In this document: positions 49,254 through 58,575 of the stretch, piece after piece
Layout: the number at the start of each line of letters is the position of its first letter
How positions within the stretch are numbered: the first letter of the stretch is position 1
DNA from: Pseudomonas sp. B21_DOA
GTDB taxonomy: Bacteria > Pseudomonadota > Gammaproteobacteria > Pseudomonadales > Pseudomonadaceae
Reading direction: 5' to 3'
DNA: 64,000 nucleotides
Assembly (NCBI GenBank): GCA_030544685.1
Contig: CP086683.1
Location: forward strand, 5,394,001 to 5,458,000
Translations under genes and position numbers: made by a program
Notes under the pieces: generated by a model
The model's input: the letters and a program-made list of their open reading frames with translations, nothing else
Database searches by the model: none
What the model was told of the DNA's origin: nothing

Positions 49254-50284
49254 ATGACCTCCCCCAAGAACGATAAAAATACCCGCACCACCGGCCGTCC
49301 GACCCTCAATGAAGTAGCCCGCCTGGCCGGCGTCAGCCCGATCACCGCCTCCGCGCCCTGCGCGGGGTGAGCACAGTGGCCACCGAACTGGTGGAAAAAG
49401 TGCAGAAAGCCGCGCTCGAACTCAACTACGTCGTCAACCCGGCCGCCCGCGCGCTGGCCTCGGCGCAGAGCCATTCGGTTGTCGTGCTGGTGCCGTCGTT
49501 GTCCAACCTGCTGTTCATCGACACGCTGGAAGCCATTCATCGGGTGCTGACGCCCAAGGGCTTCGAAGTACTGATCGGCAATTTCCACTACTCGCGCGAT
49601 GAAGAAGAAAACCTCCTGCGCAACTACATGGCCTATCAGCCACGCGGGTTTCTGCTGACCGGTTTTGATCGCACGGAAAGTTCGCGACGAATGATTGAAG
49701 TCAGCAACATTCCCTGCGTGTACATGATGGAGCTGGACAGCGCCGCCGGGGTCAATTGCGTGGGCTTTTCGCAATTGAGCGCGGGTGAAACTGCCGCCGA
49801 ACACCTGCTATCTCGCGGGCGCAAACGCTTGGCCTACATTGGCGCGCAGCTGGATCAGCGCACCTTGTTGCGCGGAGAGGGCTTCCGCAAAGCATTGCAG
49901 AAGGCGGGCCGCTACGACCCGGATCTGGAAGTGCTGACGCCACGTGCTTCATCGGTGGGCTTGGGCGGAGAGTTGTTTTTGCAGTTGCTGGCGGCGCATC
50001 CGGACGTCGATGCAATCTTCTTTGGCAACGATGACCTGGCCCAAGGCGCGATGCTGGAAGCGTTGCGCAATGGCATCAAAATTCCCGAGCAGGTGGCGAT
50101 CCTCGGTTTCAACGATCTGCCGATGTCCGAGCACATGGTCCCGCGCCTGAGCAGCATCAACACCCCGCGTGAGGCGATCGGCCGGCGCGCGGCAGAGCAG
50201 ATGCTGACGTTGATGGCGGGTAACAAAGTGGCGCGGCCGGTGGAGGATATGGGCTTTGAGCTGAAGGTTCGCGAGAGTAGCTGA
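49254..50284 (+). CDS. gntR: LacI-family gluconate repressor GntR (one frame break)
   Basis: The restored 343-residue repressor has the LacI helix-turn-helix RPTLNEVARLAGVSPITASR followed by ALRGVSTVATELVEKV. The ligand domain has AIFFGNDDLAQGAMLEALRN and VAILGFNDLPMSEHMVPRLS. The CC at 49351-49352 is one base short of CCC; restoring it gives TASRALRGVS in the recognition helix. Starting after the break (GTG near 49367) would remove the DNA-binding domain. Divergent from gntK; two operators between them. Confidence 0.92.
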
Positions 50285-50318
50285 CCCTTCACAAATGCTG
50301 AGTTGCAACACAACCCTT

Positions 50319-50406
50319 GTGGGAGCGAGCCTGCTCGCGAAAGCGGTGGGTCAGTCAGCTTTGATGCAGCTCACACGACGCCTTCGCGAGCAGGCTCGGT
50401 CCCACA
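50319..50406. repeat. REPIN
   Basis: GGGAGCGAGCCTGCTCGC and its inverse (one mismatch, GGTCCC) between gntR and a convergent LysR gene. Confidence 0.9.
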
Positions 50407-50423
50407 GGGGATCTCTACCCAGT

Positions 50424-51305
50424 TCAATGGCTGAGCAGGTCAACCAGGGCCTGCGCGCCCTTCTGCAAGGGCTGGCTCTTGAGCCACACCGCGTGCACCG
50501 GCAGCACCAGGCCATTTTCGATGTTGCGAAAATTCAGCCGTTTCAAGCGCCCGGCCTCGAGCCACGGCTGCACCACCGACAGCGGGAAATTACCCCAGCC
50601 CAATCCCGCTTCGACCATTTCCATTGCCGTCTCAAGATTGTCCGTGCGCCAGTAGGATTCAGCCACCAACGGCCGCGTCTCGCTGATCGGCAAGTCGCGG
50701 CTGGCGACGATGATCTGGCGCACCTGCACCAGGTCTTCGAGAAACACATCGCGCCCTTGCAGCAACGGACTGTCCGCCGCCAGCGTGGCGATCATGCGTT
50801 CGCTGCCGACGAACTGAAAACGCTCCAGCGCATTCACGCTCAAGCCAGCGAAGGCCAGGCACACGCTGATCCGGCCACTGTGCAACATCGCCAGCACATC
50901 ATCCTGTGGCCCAGTCAGCACTTCGATGTCGAGCAACGGATGCCGCTCGGCAATCACCTTGATCGCTGCCAGCAAGCGGCGTCGATCAATGTCCGCAACC
51001 ACGCCGACCGACAATCGGCTTTCCAGCCCCAGCGACAACTCCACCGCGTGCACTTGCAGCTGCTTGAGCTGCTCGGCGATCAGTCGCGCGTGCGGCACCA
51101 GCGACTGCGCGATCGCCGTGGGTTGCGGCTCGCGATGGCTACGGTCGAACAATGGGTAACCAAGTTCCGCTTCAAGATTGGCGATGCCCATGCTCACCGC
51201 CGACGGCACCTTGCCCAATTGCCGCGCGGCAGCGGAGAACGAGCCGCGTTCGATCACCGCGAGAAACAACTCAATGCTGTCGCTACTGAAATTCAAATGC
51301 CCCAC
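50424..51305 (-). CDS. LysR-family regulator, divergent to PACE gene (copy 2)
   Basis: This 293-residue LysR protein has the helix-turn-helix IELFLAVIERGSFSAAARQL, GKVPSAVSMGIANLEAELGY and effector domain LSVGVVADIDRRRLLAAIKV. It is only distantly related to the LysR at 39340. It is divergent from the second PACE gene, with an inverted repeat in between. Confidence 0.88.
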   Translation of the reverse strand: MGHLNFSSDSIELFLAVIERGSFSAAARQLGKVPSAVSMGIANLEAELGYPLFDRSHREPQPTAIAQSLVPHARLIAEQLKQLQVHAVELSLGLESRLSVGVVADIDRRRLLAAIKVIAERHPLLDIEVLTGPQDDVLAMLHSGRISVCLAFAGLSVNALERFQFVGSERMIATLAADSPLLQGRDVFLEDLVQVRQIIVASRDLPISETRPLVAESYWRTDNLETAMEMVEAGLGWGNFPLSVVQPWLEAGRLKRLNFRNIENGLVLPVHAVWLKSQPLQKGAQALVDLLSH

Positions 51306-51317
51306 CTATCAATAAAA

Positions 51318-51344
51318 CTGAAAGCTACCAACTTTTTCTTTCAG
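51318..51344. promoter_or_regulatory. Candidate LysR operator before the second PACE gene
   Basis: CTGAAAG (51318-51324) and CTTTCAG (51338-51344) form a 7-bp inverted repeat with a 13-base spacer, starting 13 bases from the LysR start. Confidence 0.45.
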
Positions 51345-51418
51345 GTCTATTGAAGCTATCTTTCGCCGCCTTCGCCAGCCCTGCTGGTCAACATTCGGCA
51401 AGAAAGAGGCAAATCTGC

Positions 51419-51859
51419 ATGCAAGGCGTGAAACGCAAACTGGTCTACGTGTCGCTCTACGAGGTGATCGGCATGACCTTCTCGGCCCTCGGTCTGGCGT
51501 TGTTGTCGGGTACATCGCCGGGCAGCACCGGGCCGCTGGCGGTGATCATCACCAGCATCGCCGTGACCTGGAATTTCATCTACACCTCGCTGTTCGAACG
51601 CTGGGAAAGTCGCCAGGTCTCGCGCACCCGCACGGTGAAACGGCGCATCGCCCATGCGGTCGGCTTTCAACTGACGCTGATCGTGTTTCTGATTCCGCTG
51701 ATCGCCTGGTGGATGCACATCAGTCTGGTGCAGGCATTCCTGCTTGATCTGGCCCTGATCGTCTTCATCCCGTGCTACACATTCATGTTCAACTGGCTGT
51801 TCGACCGGATCTTCGGCCTGCCGAACTCGGCGCTGCCGGATTCTGCCGCTGCGGCATAA
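51419..51859 (+). CDS. PACE-family efflux transporter (copy 2)
   Basis: This 146-residue protein has two bacterial transmembrane pair halves: KLVYVSLYEVIGMTFSALGL with VTWNFIYTSLFERWE, then RIAHAVGFQLTLIVFLIPLI with YTFMFNWLFDRIF. It shares the PACE layout with the gene at 38814 but is clearly diverged (GFQ in place of FE in the second half). ATG at 51419 follows AGAGG; an earlier in-frame start at 51350 is unlikely. Confidence 0.87.
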   Translation: MQGVKRKLVYVSLYEVIGMTFSALGLALLSGTSPGSTGPLAVIITSIAVTWNFIYTSLFERWESRQVSRTRTVKRRIAHAVGFQLTLIVFLIPLIAWWMHISLVQAFLLDLALIVFIPCYTFMFNWLFDRIFGLPNSALPDSAAAA

Positions 51860-51972
51860 ATCGCTAATTCGTAAGCAGATATTGCGAGAAATTAGCGGTT
51901 CAACCTGTTAAACCACCGACATTCACAATCCGCAAACACCGATAGCAGGCTAAGCTTTTCCATCTATAAAAA

Positions 51973-53408
51973 ATGGATCAGCTTATGACTGCTCACGCTC
52001 CCGCCGCCGCGCCTGGTGATGGCATCGACCCGGTACGCGCCGCCGAAATTTCCGCCCGCATCGATCGGCTGCCCGCCGTCGCCACCCTCTGGCGTTTGGT
52101 GGCGCTGCTGTCGATCGGCGGATTTTTCGAACTCTACGATCTGTTCCAGACCGCCTACATCAGTCCCGGGCTGATTCGCGACGGCCTGTTCGCCACTGGC
52201 AGTCAGGGGTGTTCGGCTTCTCCGATCAGGCGGCGTTCGCCTCGGCGACGTTCCTCGGCCTGTTCCTCGGCGCCAGCCTGCTCAGTCCGTTGGCGGATCG
52301 TTTCGGTCGCCGGGCAATCTTCACCTTCGCGCTGATCTGGTACACGGTGGCGACAGTGCTGATGGGCATCCAGAGCTCGGCGCTGGGCATCATCGGTATG
52401 CGTTTTCTGGTCGGCATCGGCCTCGGTATCGAGCTGGTGACCATCGACGCTTATCTCTCGGAACTGGTGCCCAAACGCATGCGCAGCTCGGCGTTTGCCT
52501 TTGCGTTTTTCGTGCAGTTCCTCTCGGTGCCGGCGGTGGCTTTGATGTCATGGTGGCTGGTGCCGCAAGCGCCATTCGGCGTGTCCGGCTGGCGTTGGGT
52601 GGTGTTGGCCAGCGCAGTGTTTGCGCTGTTCATCTGGTGGCTGCGCAAGCGCTTGCCGGAATCACCGCGCTGGCTGGCGCAACACGGTCGCTTCGATGAG
52701 GCAAAGCGTATTCTCGATGACCTCGAAGCGCGCTGCGCCAAGGACCACGGCAAAGCCCTCGATACGCCAGAACCGGTGCCGGTCGATGTTGAAGGCAAGG
52801 GCCGTTTCGCTGATATCTGGCAACCTCCGTATCGCCGCCGCGCGCTGATGTTGATCGTCTTCCATATCTTTCAGGCGATCGGCTTCTTCGGTTTCGGCAA
52901 CTGGCTGCCGGCGCTGCTTTCAGGTCAAGGCGTGAGCGTCACACACAGCTTGATGTACGCCTTTATCATCACCCTCGCCTACCCGCTCGGGCCGTTGTTG
53001 TTCGTCAAGTTTGCCAACCGTTTCGAGAACAAATGGCAGATCGTCGGCTCGGCCCTTGGTGCGATGACCTTCGGCACCCTGTTCGCCTTGCAGACCAGCG
53101 CCGTCGGGCTGATCTTCTGCGGGGTGATGATCACCTTCTGCAACGCCTGGCTGAGCTTCAGCTATCACTCGTACCAGAGCGAACTGTTCCCGACCAACAT
53201 CCGCGCTCGCGCGGTCGGCTTCTGCTACTCGTTCAGTCGCTTGTCGACAGTGTTCAGCAGCTTGTTGATCGGCTTGTTTCTCGACAACTTCGGTACGCCC
53301 GGCGTGCTGGCTTTCATTGTCAGCAGCATGTTGATCGTGATGTTGACCATCGGCTGGTTCGGCCCGCGCACGCGTAATCTGGCGCTGGAGAATATTGCCC
53401 ATCGCTGA
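51973..53408 (+). CDS. MFS metabolite transporter (one frame break)
   Basis: The restored 478-residue protein has 12 predicted helices with MFS loop motifs ADRFGRRAIFTFALIW and LPESPRWLAQHGRFDEAKRI, typical of sugar/aromatic-acid type porters. The G-run 52206-52209 is one base short; restoring it gives ATGSQGVFGFSDQAAF and rejoins the N-terminal helix. Substrate unknown. No obvious partner gene is next to it. Confidence 0.87.
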
Positions 53409-53635
53409 AAGGCAACATCCTGATCAGGCCGACAAACGGTGGGCAGAACTGCTCATGACATGACTTGGATATTGAGGGCGAGATCCATGGACGCTCTATG
53501 ACCGCCCGTCTGAATCGCATCCATTTCAGTGCCCACCTGTAATTTCTGACAGTAGACGAGAGCCCACGCCCGACGAATGATGCGCAAGCGGCAACGACTG
53601 GTTTCCGCTTCCACTCAGATATATGGAGATATCCC

Positions 53636-54034
53636 ATGACCAGCACCTTCGACGCCAAAATCAGCTCACCTGGCGCACCGGTTATACCAGACTATAGCGC
53701 CACTGTAATAAACGTCACACCCAACGCGCCTCCTGTTCCCACCGCGGCTATCCAATCCAACAATGCTGCCAATATCCATTTAGGGCTTAGTTTTAAAGAC
53801 GGTGGGCTAGCCAGCGGCTCGCATGACCTGACTTCGAATAATACAAGTGTCATATACAGTAATGGGGCTGAGACCGTTTTTCCCGGAATCTCGTCCGGAC
53901 ATATCGACATCGACAGCTCAGTGGGCACTTATAAGGGTAACTTCATCGCGGAGTGGAAAGATAAACATGGGAGGGACTGGACGGTCGACAGTACCTTTGA
54001 CATTGCCGTTGTACCGACAAAATCAGCGAGCTGA
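53636..54034 (+). CDS. Unknown 132-residue protein
   Basis: The protein starts MTSTFDAKISSPGAPVIPDY and is rich in Ser, Asn and Thr, with beta-strand-like stretches (HLGLSFKDGGLASGSHDLTS, YKGNFIAEWKDKHGRDWTVD). No signal peptide, membrane segment or known motif. GGAGA lies 9 bases before the ATG. Codon use is visibly more AT-rich than the neighbours, which suggests acquisition. It may be a small secreted or structural protein, but I do not recognise it. Confidence 0.6.
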   Translation: MTSTFDAKISSPGAPVIPDYSATVINVTPNAPPVPTAAIQSNNAANIHLGLSFKDGGLASGSHDLTSNNTSVIYSNGAETVFPGISSGHIDIDSSVGTYKGNFIAEWKDKHGRDWTVDSTFDIAVVPTKSAS

Positions 54035-54120
54035 ACAATAGAGCGTTGCAGCGTTTAGATATGACAACGCTCATTTCCTGCGACCTTGCTCGCCAGAAAT
54101 GAGCGTTGTGCCACGCAAGT

Positions 54121-55439
54121 TCAGTTCAACTGCAACGTCTCATTGAACTGGCTGATCGCATCCACCACATGCCGCGAGCCCTGCTGAATCTCCAGGATCA
54201 CCTCCCCGCCTCATTCGCCAGCTCCACACCCAGGCCGGTGCGGCTCAGACTCGATTGCATGCTCGACACCGCGCTCAATGACAAATCGTGATTCCTGCGC
54301 ACCACATCGACAATTTCCAGGGTCGCCTGACTGGTCCGCGCCGCGAGGCTGCGTACTTCGTCCGCAACCACCGCAAATCCCCGCCCATGCTCACCCGCGC
54401 GCGCGGCTTCAATCGCCGCGTTGAGCGCCAGCAAATTAGTCTGATCGGCGATGCCGCGAATGGTCTGGACGATGCTGCCGATGATGTCCGACTGTTTGCT
54501 TACCGCATCGATGCTCACCGCCGCTTCGTTCAGGTCGCGGGAAATGTCCTGGATGGTCTGCACGGTTTGCTGCACCACTTGTGAGCCTTTTTGCGCGCAG
54601 GCGTCGTTTTGTACCGAGGTGCTGTGGGCCGATTCCGCAGCGTTTTGCAGAGTGGTCATCTGTTTGGTGATGTCACTGGCGAACTTGACCACTTTGTACA
54701 AGCGGCCCTTGGCGTCGAACAGCGGGTTATACGAAGCCTCCAGATAAACCATCTGCCCGGACTTGTTCTTGCGCTCGAAACGGTGCGAGTGATATTCGCC
54801 GCGATTGAGCGAAGCCCAGAACGCCTTGTACTGCGCGGATTCGGCTTCGGCGCGGTGACAGAACAGGCTGTGGTGCTGGCCGACAATTTCAGGGTGCGCG
54901 TACTGCATGGTCTGCAGGAAGTTGTCGTTAGCGCGGATGACATGGCCTTCGGGAGTGAACTCGATCACCGCCATGGAACGACCGATCGCCGCCAGCATGG
55001 CTTCTTCTTCATGTTCTTTGTTGATGCGCGCGGTGATGTCCGCCGCGACCTTGATCACACTTCTGACCTGTTTGTCGGGCCCGAACACCGGCATGTAACT
55101 GGCTTCAAGCCAGATCTCCCGGCCGCTCTTGTTCAGGCGCAGAAAAGTGCCGCTGAGCGGTTCACCACGAGCCAGGTCGCGCCACAACTTCGCGTAGTCC
55201 TCGCTGCGATAAAAGCTTTCTTCACAGAAAATCCGATGGTGTTTGCCGCGCACTTCTTCGGCGCTGTAGCTCATGGTCTTGCAGAAGTTCTCGTTGGCGT
55301 CGAGAACGATGCCGTCCGGAGTGAACTCGATCATCGCCATCGAGCGGCTGATCGCTTCGATTTTCGCGTTGGCCTCGGTCAGCGCACAGCTGAAACGCTC
55401 GATTTCCCGCAGGTCAGCCTTGTGATGTAGGTTGAACAT
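54121..55439 (-). CDS. Soluble PAS-PAS chemotaxis protein, BdlA-like (one frame break)
   Basis: This protein has no membrane helix, two PAS domains ([20 protein letters not shown] and [20 protein letters not shown], each with YMPVF/YNPLF) and an MCP signalling domain with [20 protein letters not shown], then [20 protein letters not shown]. The C-run 54204-54207 is one base short; restored, the end reads [20 protein letters not shown], and the stop is at 54121 rather than 54198, for 439 residues. It is a paralogue of the gene at 28237-29556. Ligand or redox cofactor unknown. Confidence 0.87.
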
Positions 55440-55991
55440 GGTCGTATCACCTTCCGCGCGTTGTTTTGATTTGATGAAAGTTCAGGTCTTGCAAGATCCA
55501 TCACTACGTTCCACAGAACAGGCACACGCCTTCCTCCACAGGAGGAAGTTGTCAGGTGATAAATGATGATCAATCGGAGGGTTCGTGCAGCGACGCTCTG
55601 ATCAAGACATCCTTTTCTTGATAGCCCGCATGCGGGCCAGCCCTAACGCGTAGAAGAACTTCCATTTAGGTGACGCTCCTTGTTGGTTCAGTGTCGGTGC
55701 CTTGGGTTGCGCACTCTGGCAGCATGAATCACGGACCAGCCTGTGCCGTCGGCGCGCTTGGCATGACGGTCGACATGGTTAGTTACCTGCAACTATAGCC
55801 AGCCCGACGTCGGGCGCAAGGCCATTAGTCGGCCAGTATCTGGCATTTTTTGCACAAGAAACGGTTCAGCGCGAAGAGATTGGTGACCAAGGCAGACGCT
55901 TTCGCGAGCAGGCTCGAACGCATTCCAAATGTGGGAGCGGGCTTGCTCGCGAAGACGTCATGAGAAGCACCGCAAAAACATCAGAAAAGAA
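55440..55991. other. Intergenic region between chemoreceptor and betaine-type SBP genes (552 bases)
   Basis: It contains the chemoreceptor promoter region, a short CTTCCTCC/GGAGGAAG hairpin (about 55529-55548) and a shortened REPIN (55901-55953). No coding sequence was recognised. Confidence 0.5.
55901..55953. repeat. Shortened REPIN
   Basis: Left arm GCGAGCAGGCTCGAACG lacks the GCTCCCACA end; right arm GTGGGAGCGGGCTTGCTCGC is intact; the spacer is only a few bases. Confidence 0.75.
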
Positions 55992-57011
55992 CTACAAACT
56001 CCCATTCACCTTGGCCGCCACCTCCCCCGGCACCCAAACCGTCCACACCTGCGGCTGATCACGCAAAAACGCCTCGGCCACCGCTCTCGGCCGCAGACGT
56101 TTCTCACTCATCCCCGCCAATGTCTGGTTAAGCAGATCAATCGGCAGATCGACTTTTTCAAAGAACGCGACCAACTCCGGGTACTGCGCCTTGAACGGTG
56201 CCGACACGCCGATCGCCAGGCTCGCCGGCATCGAACGCGTGCCCTTCGGATTCGGATTATTGGCGTCGGCCAGGGTCTTCCACGCCTCGGCGTCAAACGG
56301 CGGCTCTTCGAGTTTCACCAGTTTGAAACGCCCGAGCAGCGGCGTCGGCGACCAGTAATAGAACAGCACCGGTTTGCCGCGTTTGAACGACGACCCCACC
56401 TCGGCATCCAGCGCCGCGCCAGAACCGGTGCGGAAGTTGACGAAGCTGTCAGTCAAGCCATATGCCTTGAGCTTCTGGCTGTTGACGATTTCCGAAGTCC
56501 AGCCGGTCGGGCTGTTGAGAAAGCGTCCACGGCCCGGGTCTTCCGGATCGCGGAAGACATCCTTGTAGCGCGGCAGGTCGGCGACCGATTTCAGCTCCGG
56601 CGCCAGCGCCTGGATCCCGCGCTCGGGGTCACCCTTGATCACATATTCCGGCACCCACCAGCCTTCGGTAGCACCTTTGACCGTGTCGCCGAGGCCGAAT
56701 ACCTTGCCCTCGGCGGCAGCCTTGACCCACGCCGGACTGCGCCCCGCCCACTCTTCGCCGATCACCTGAATATCGTTTTTTGCCAACGCCGCCTCCAGGC
56801 TGACGGTGCTACCGGGCATCGTATCGGTCGGATAGCCGTAGCCTTTTTCAACGATCAGGCGAAGCACTTCGGTGATGAAGCTGCCGCTCTCCCACGTGAT
56901 ATCGCCGAAGTGGATGGGTGCGGTTTTCTCCGCCGCAGAAACAGCGCCGACGCTCAGGCTCAGGCTCAGCGCCAGCAGCGTGCGGCCGAGCAGGGTTTTG
57001 ATCGATTTCAT
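55992..57011 (-). CDS. Glycine betaine/choline-type ABC substrate-binding protein (OpuAC family)
   Basis: This 339-residue protein has a signal peptide (LLALSLSLSVGAVSAAE). The mature OpuAC fold has HFGDITWESGSFITEVLRLI, YPTDTMPGSTVSLEAALAKN and EEWAGRSPAWVKAAAEGKVF. Such proteins bind quaternary amines such as betaine, choline or carnitine. No permease or ATPase gene is adjacent. Its ATG overlaps the stop of an ECF sigma gene by 4 bases (ATGA), so its synthesis is coupled to that sigma factor. A start at 57059 is rejected because the signal peptide begins at 57011. Confidence 0.88.
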   Translation of the reverse strand: MKSIKTLLGRTLLALSLSLSVGAVSAAEKTAPIHFGDITWESGSFITEVLRLIVEKGYGYPTDTMPGSTVSLEAALAKNDIQVIGEEWAGRSPAWVKAAAEGKVFGLGDTVKGATEGWWVPEYVIKGDPERGIQALAPELKSVADLPRYKDVFRDPEDPGRGRFLNSPTGWTSEIVNSQKLKAYGLTDSFVNFRTGSGAALDAEVGSSFKRGKPVLFYYWSPTPLLGRFKLVKLEEPPFDAEAWKTLADANNPNPKGTRSMPASLAIGVSAPFKAQYPELVAFFEKVDLPIDLLNQTLAGMSEKRLRPRAVAEAFLRDQPQVWTVWVPGEVAAKVNGSL

Positions 57012-57535
57012 GCGGACCTCTTTTCTTCCAGGAATTGATTGGCGCTGTGGCGATCGCACAGCGCTTGGGAACGCGCCATGTACACGCTGACTGAACGTTG
57101 CGAGATGTCCAGTTCGGCAGCGATTTGCGGGTAGGTCAGGCCATCGATACGCGCCAGCAGGAAGGTCGAACGAACCTTGCTCGGCAAGCGATGCAAGCTG
57201 CGGTCAAGGCGTTCGAGGGACTGCGAGAACTGTGCGAGGTCTTCAGGCGAAGCGGCGACGTCAGGGTCGGACTGCTCGAGATGGCGACGCTGCAGATCCG
57301 CACGGCGCCAGTGCTGATAGAGCAGACGCTGCGCAATCGTCGTCAGCAGGGCGCGAGGTTCGCGAATGGCCGTCAGCGACGGGGCTTCGAGCAAACGGGC
57401 GAAGGTTTCGCCGGCGATGTCTTCAGCGCCGGACACGTCACGCAGGTGTCGACGCAGGTAATGACAGAGCCAGCGATGGTGTGCACGGAACAGGCGTTCC
57501 ACGGTGTCACGATGGGCATGATTGGTCCCGGACAT
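57008..57535 (-). CDS. FecI-like ECF sigma factor
   Basis: This 175-residue protein has ECF sigma regions: FRAHHRWLCHYLRRHLRDVS, GAEDIAGETFARLL, RLLYQHWRRADLQRRHLEQ, and region 4 LARIDGLTYPQIAAELDISQ with RSVSVYMARSQAL. It lies where a FecR anti-sigma gene would be expected next, but the next gene is an OpuAC-type binding protein, fused to it by a 4-base overlap. The target promoter and signal are not visible in the window. Confidence 0.88.
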   Translation of the reverse strand: MSGTNHAHRDTVERLFRAHHRWLCHYLRRHLRDVSGAEDIAGETFARLLEAPSLTAIREPRALLTTIAQRLLYQHWRRADLQRRHLEQSDPDVAASPEDLAQFSQSLERLDRSLHRLPSKVRSTFLLARIDGLTYPQIAAELDISQRSVSVYMARSQALCDRHSANQFLEEKRSA

Positions 57536-57648
57536 AAGGGCTCCTGGGCTAGGGTCGCTGAATGTCCGGTGTTCCGGTGGCGCGATCGTAGCAAGACGCC
57601 TTATGCGTTAATAATATTTAAATCTTATTTTTATATTCGATTAGTGAA

Positions 57649-58440
57649 TTAGCGCAGCAGACCGTAGCCTTGAGCTTCAGCGTCTCGCTGGTAATCGAGC
57701 AGCACGTCATAGTCGCTTTCCGTTGCCGGCTGAATGTCAGCCAAACCCAAGGTCTGCACAACACCAGGCAATTCATGCAAAGAGTCATTCATCACTTGGA
57801 GCAGCCGGTCGACCTGCGCGTCGCTGGCTCCGGCAGCGGTAATGAACGGCAGTGTCGGACTCAACGCACTGCGCGCAATCACGCGCAAATCGCAGACTTC
57901 GTCCGGCGCGTGGCGGGCGATATAAGCAAATGTGACGCTATCGATCGCGGCCAAGTCGGCGAGGTTTTCGCGCAGCCAGCGCAGGCTCTCGCGGTGACCG
58001 CCACTGATGCCGACACGGGCGAAAAACCGGCCGTTTTCCTGCAATGGCGCCAGACGCTGGCGCAACAGGTTCATGCCGCTGTTGGAATCTTCGCTGTTGA
58101 TCACGCCCCGGCTGTGACGAAAGTCGCCAAGCGCGTAGCGCGGATCAGCGGCGCGGCCAAGGATCAGGCTGCAATGCTCGCCGCCAGTGGCGTCAGGCAG
58201 TTCATAGCGCGGCCGGCCGATGACGCGCACCCGGCCACGCAGCGCGGTCATCAGCGGATAGCCGCAGGTCTGGGTGAGCAGCAGATCGGGTGATAACCAC
58301 AGTTCGGGCAGTGTCAGGTTGGTCGCATCGAGACGGCTGTGGCCCAGGTGTTCAACGATGCGCGCCAGCCACTGCTCGTTTGCCACGCGGACGGGCTCGG
58401 GAGCTGGGTACATCAGTAGTTCGGCGTGGTGTTGGGTCAT
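57649..58440 (-). CDS. PhnD-like phosphate/phosphonate binding-protein-fold protein
   Basis: This 263-residue protein has the PhnD-type pattern: NLTLPELWLSPDLLLTQTCG, RYALGDFRHSRGVINSEDSN, SGMNLLRQRLAPLQENGRFF, then TGGHRESLR-type SGGHRESLRWLRENLADLAA and IDSVTFAYIARH. It lacks a signal peptide, so it may be cytoplasmic and act in sensing rather than transport. The upstream neighbour on the same strand is the desaturase, across a REPIN. Confidence 0.8.
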   Translation of the reverse strand: MTQHHAELLMYPAPEPVRVANEQWLARIVEHLGHSRLDATNLTLPELWLSPDLLLTQTCGYPLMTALRGRVRVIGRPRYELPDATGGEHCSLILGRAADPRYALGDFRHSRGVINSEDSNSGMNLLRQRLAPLQENGRFFARVGISGGHRESLRWLRENLADLAAIDSVTFAYIARHAPDEVCDLRVIARSALSPTLPFITAAGASDAQVDRLLQVMNDSLHELPGVVQTLGLADIQPATESDYDVLLDYQRDAEAQGYGLLR

Positions 58441-58464
58441 CGAAGCTTTTCCAGTGAAATACGC

Positions 58465-58554
58465 TGTGGGAGCGAGCCTGCTCGCGAAGGCTTTGTCCCA
58501 TTAAGAATCATTTTGGACTGATACACCGCTTTCGCGAGCAGGCTCGCTCCCACA
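58465..58554. repeat. REPIN
   Basis: GGGAGCGAGCCTGCTCGC and a perfect inverse flank about 45 bases, before the PhnD-like gene. Confidence 0.9.
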
Positions 58555-58575
58555 GGGTTTTGTGGCGTGTCAGGA

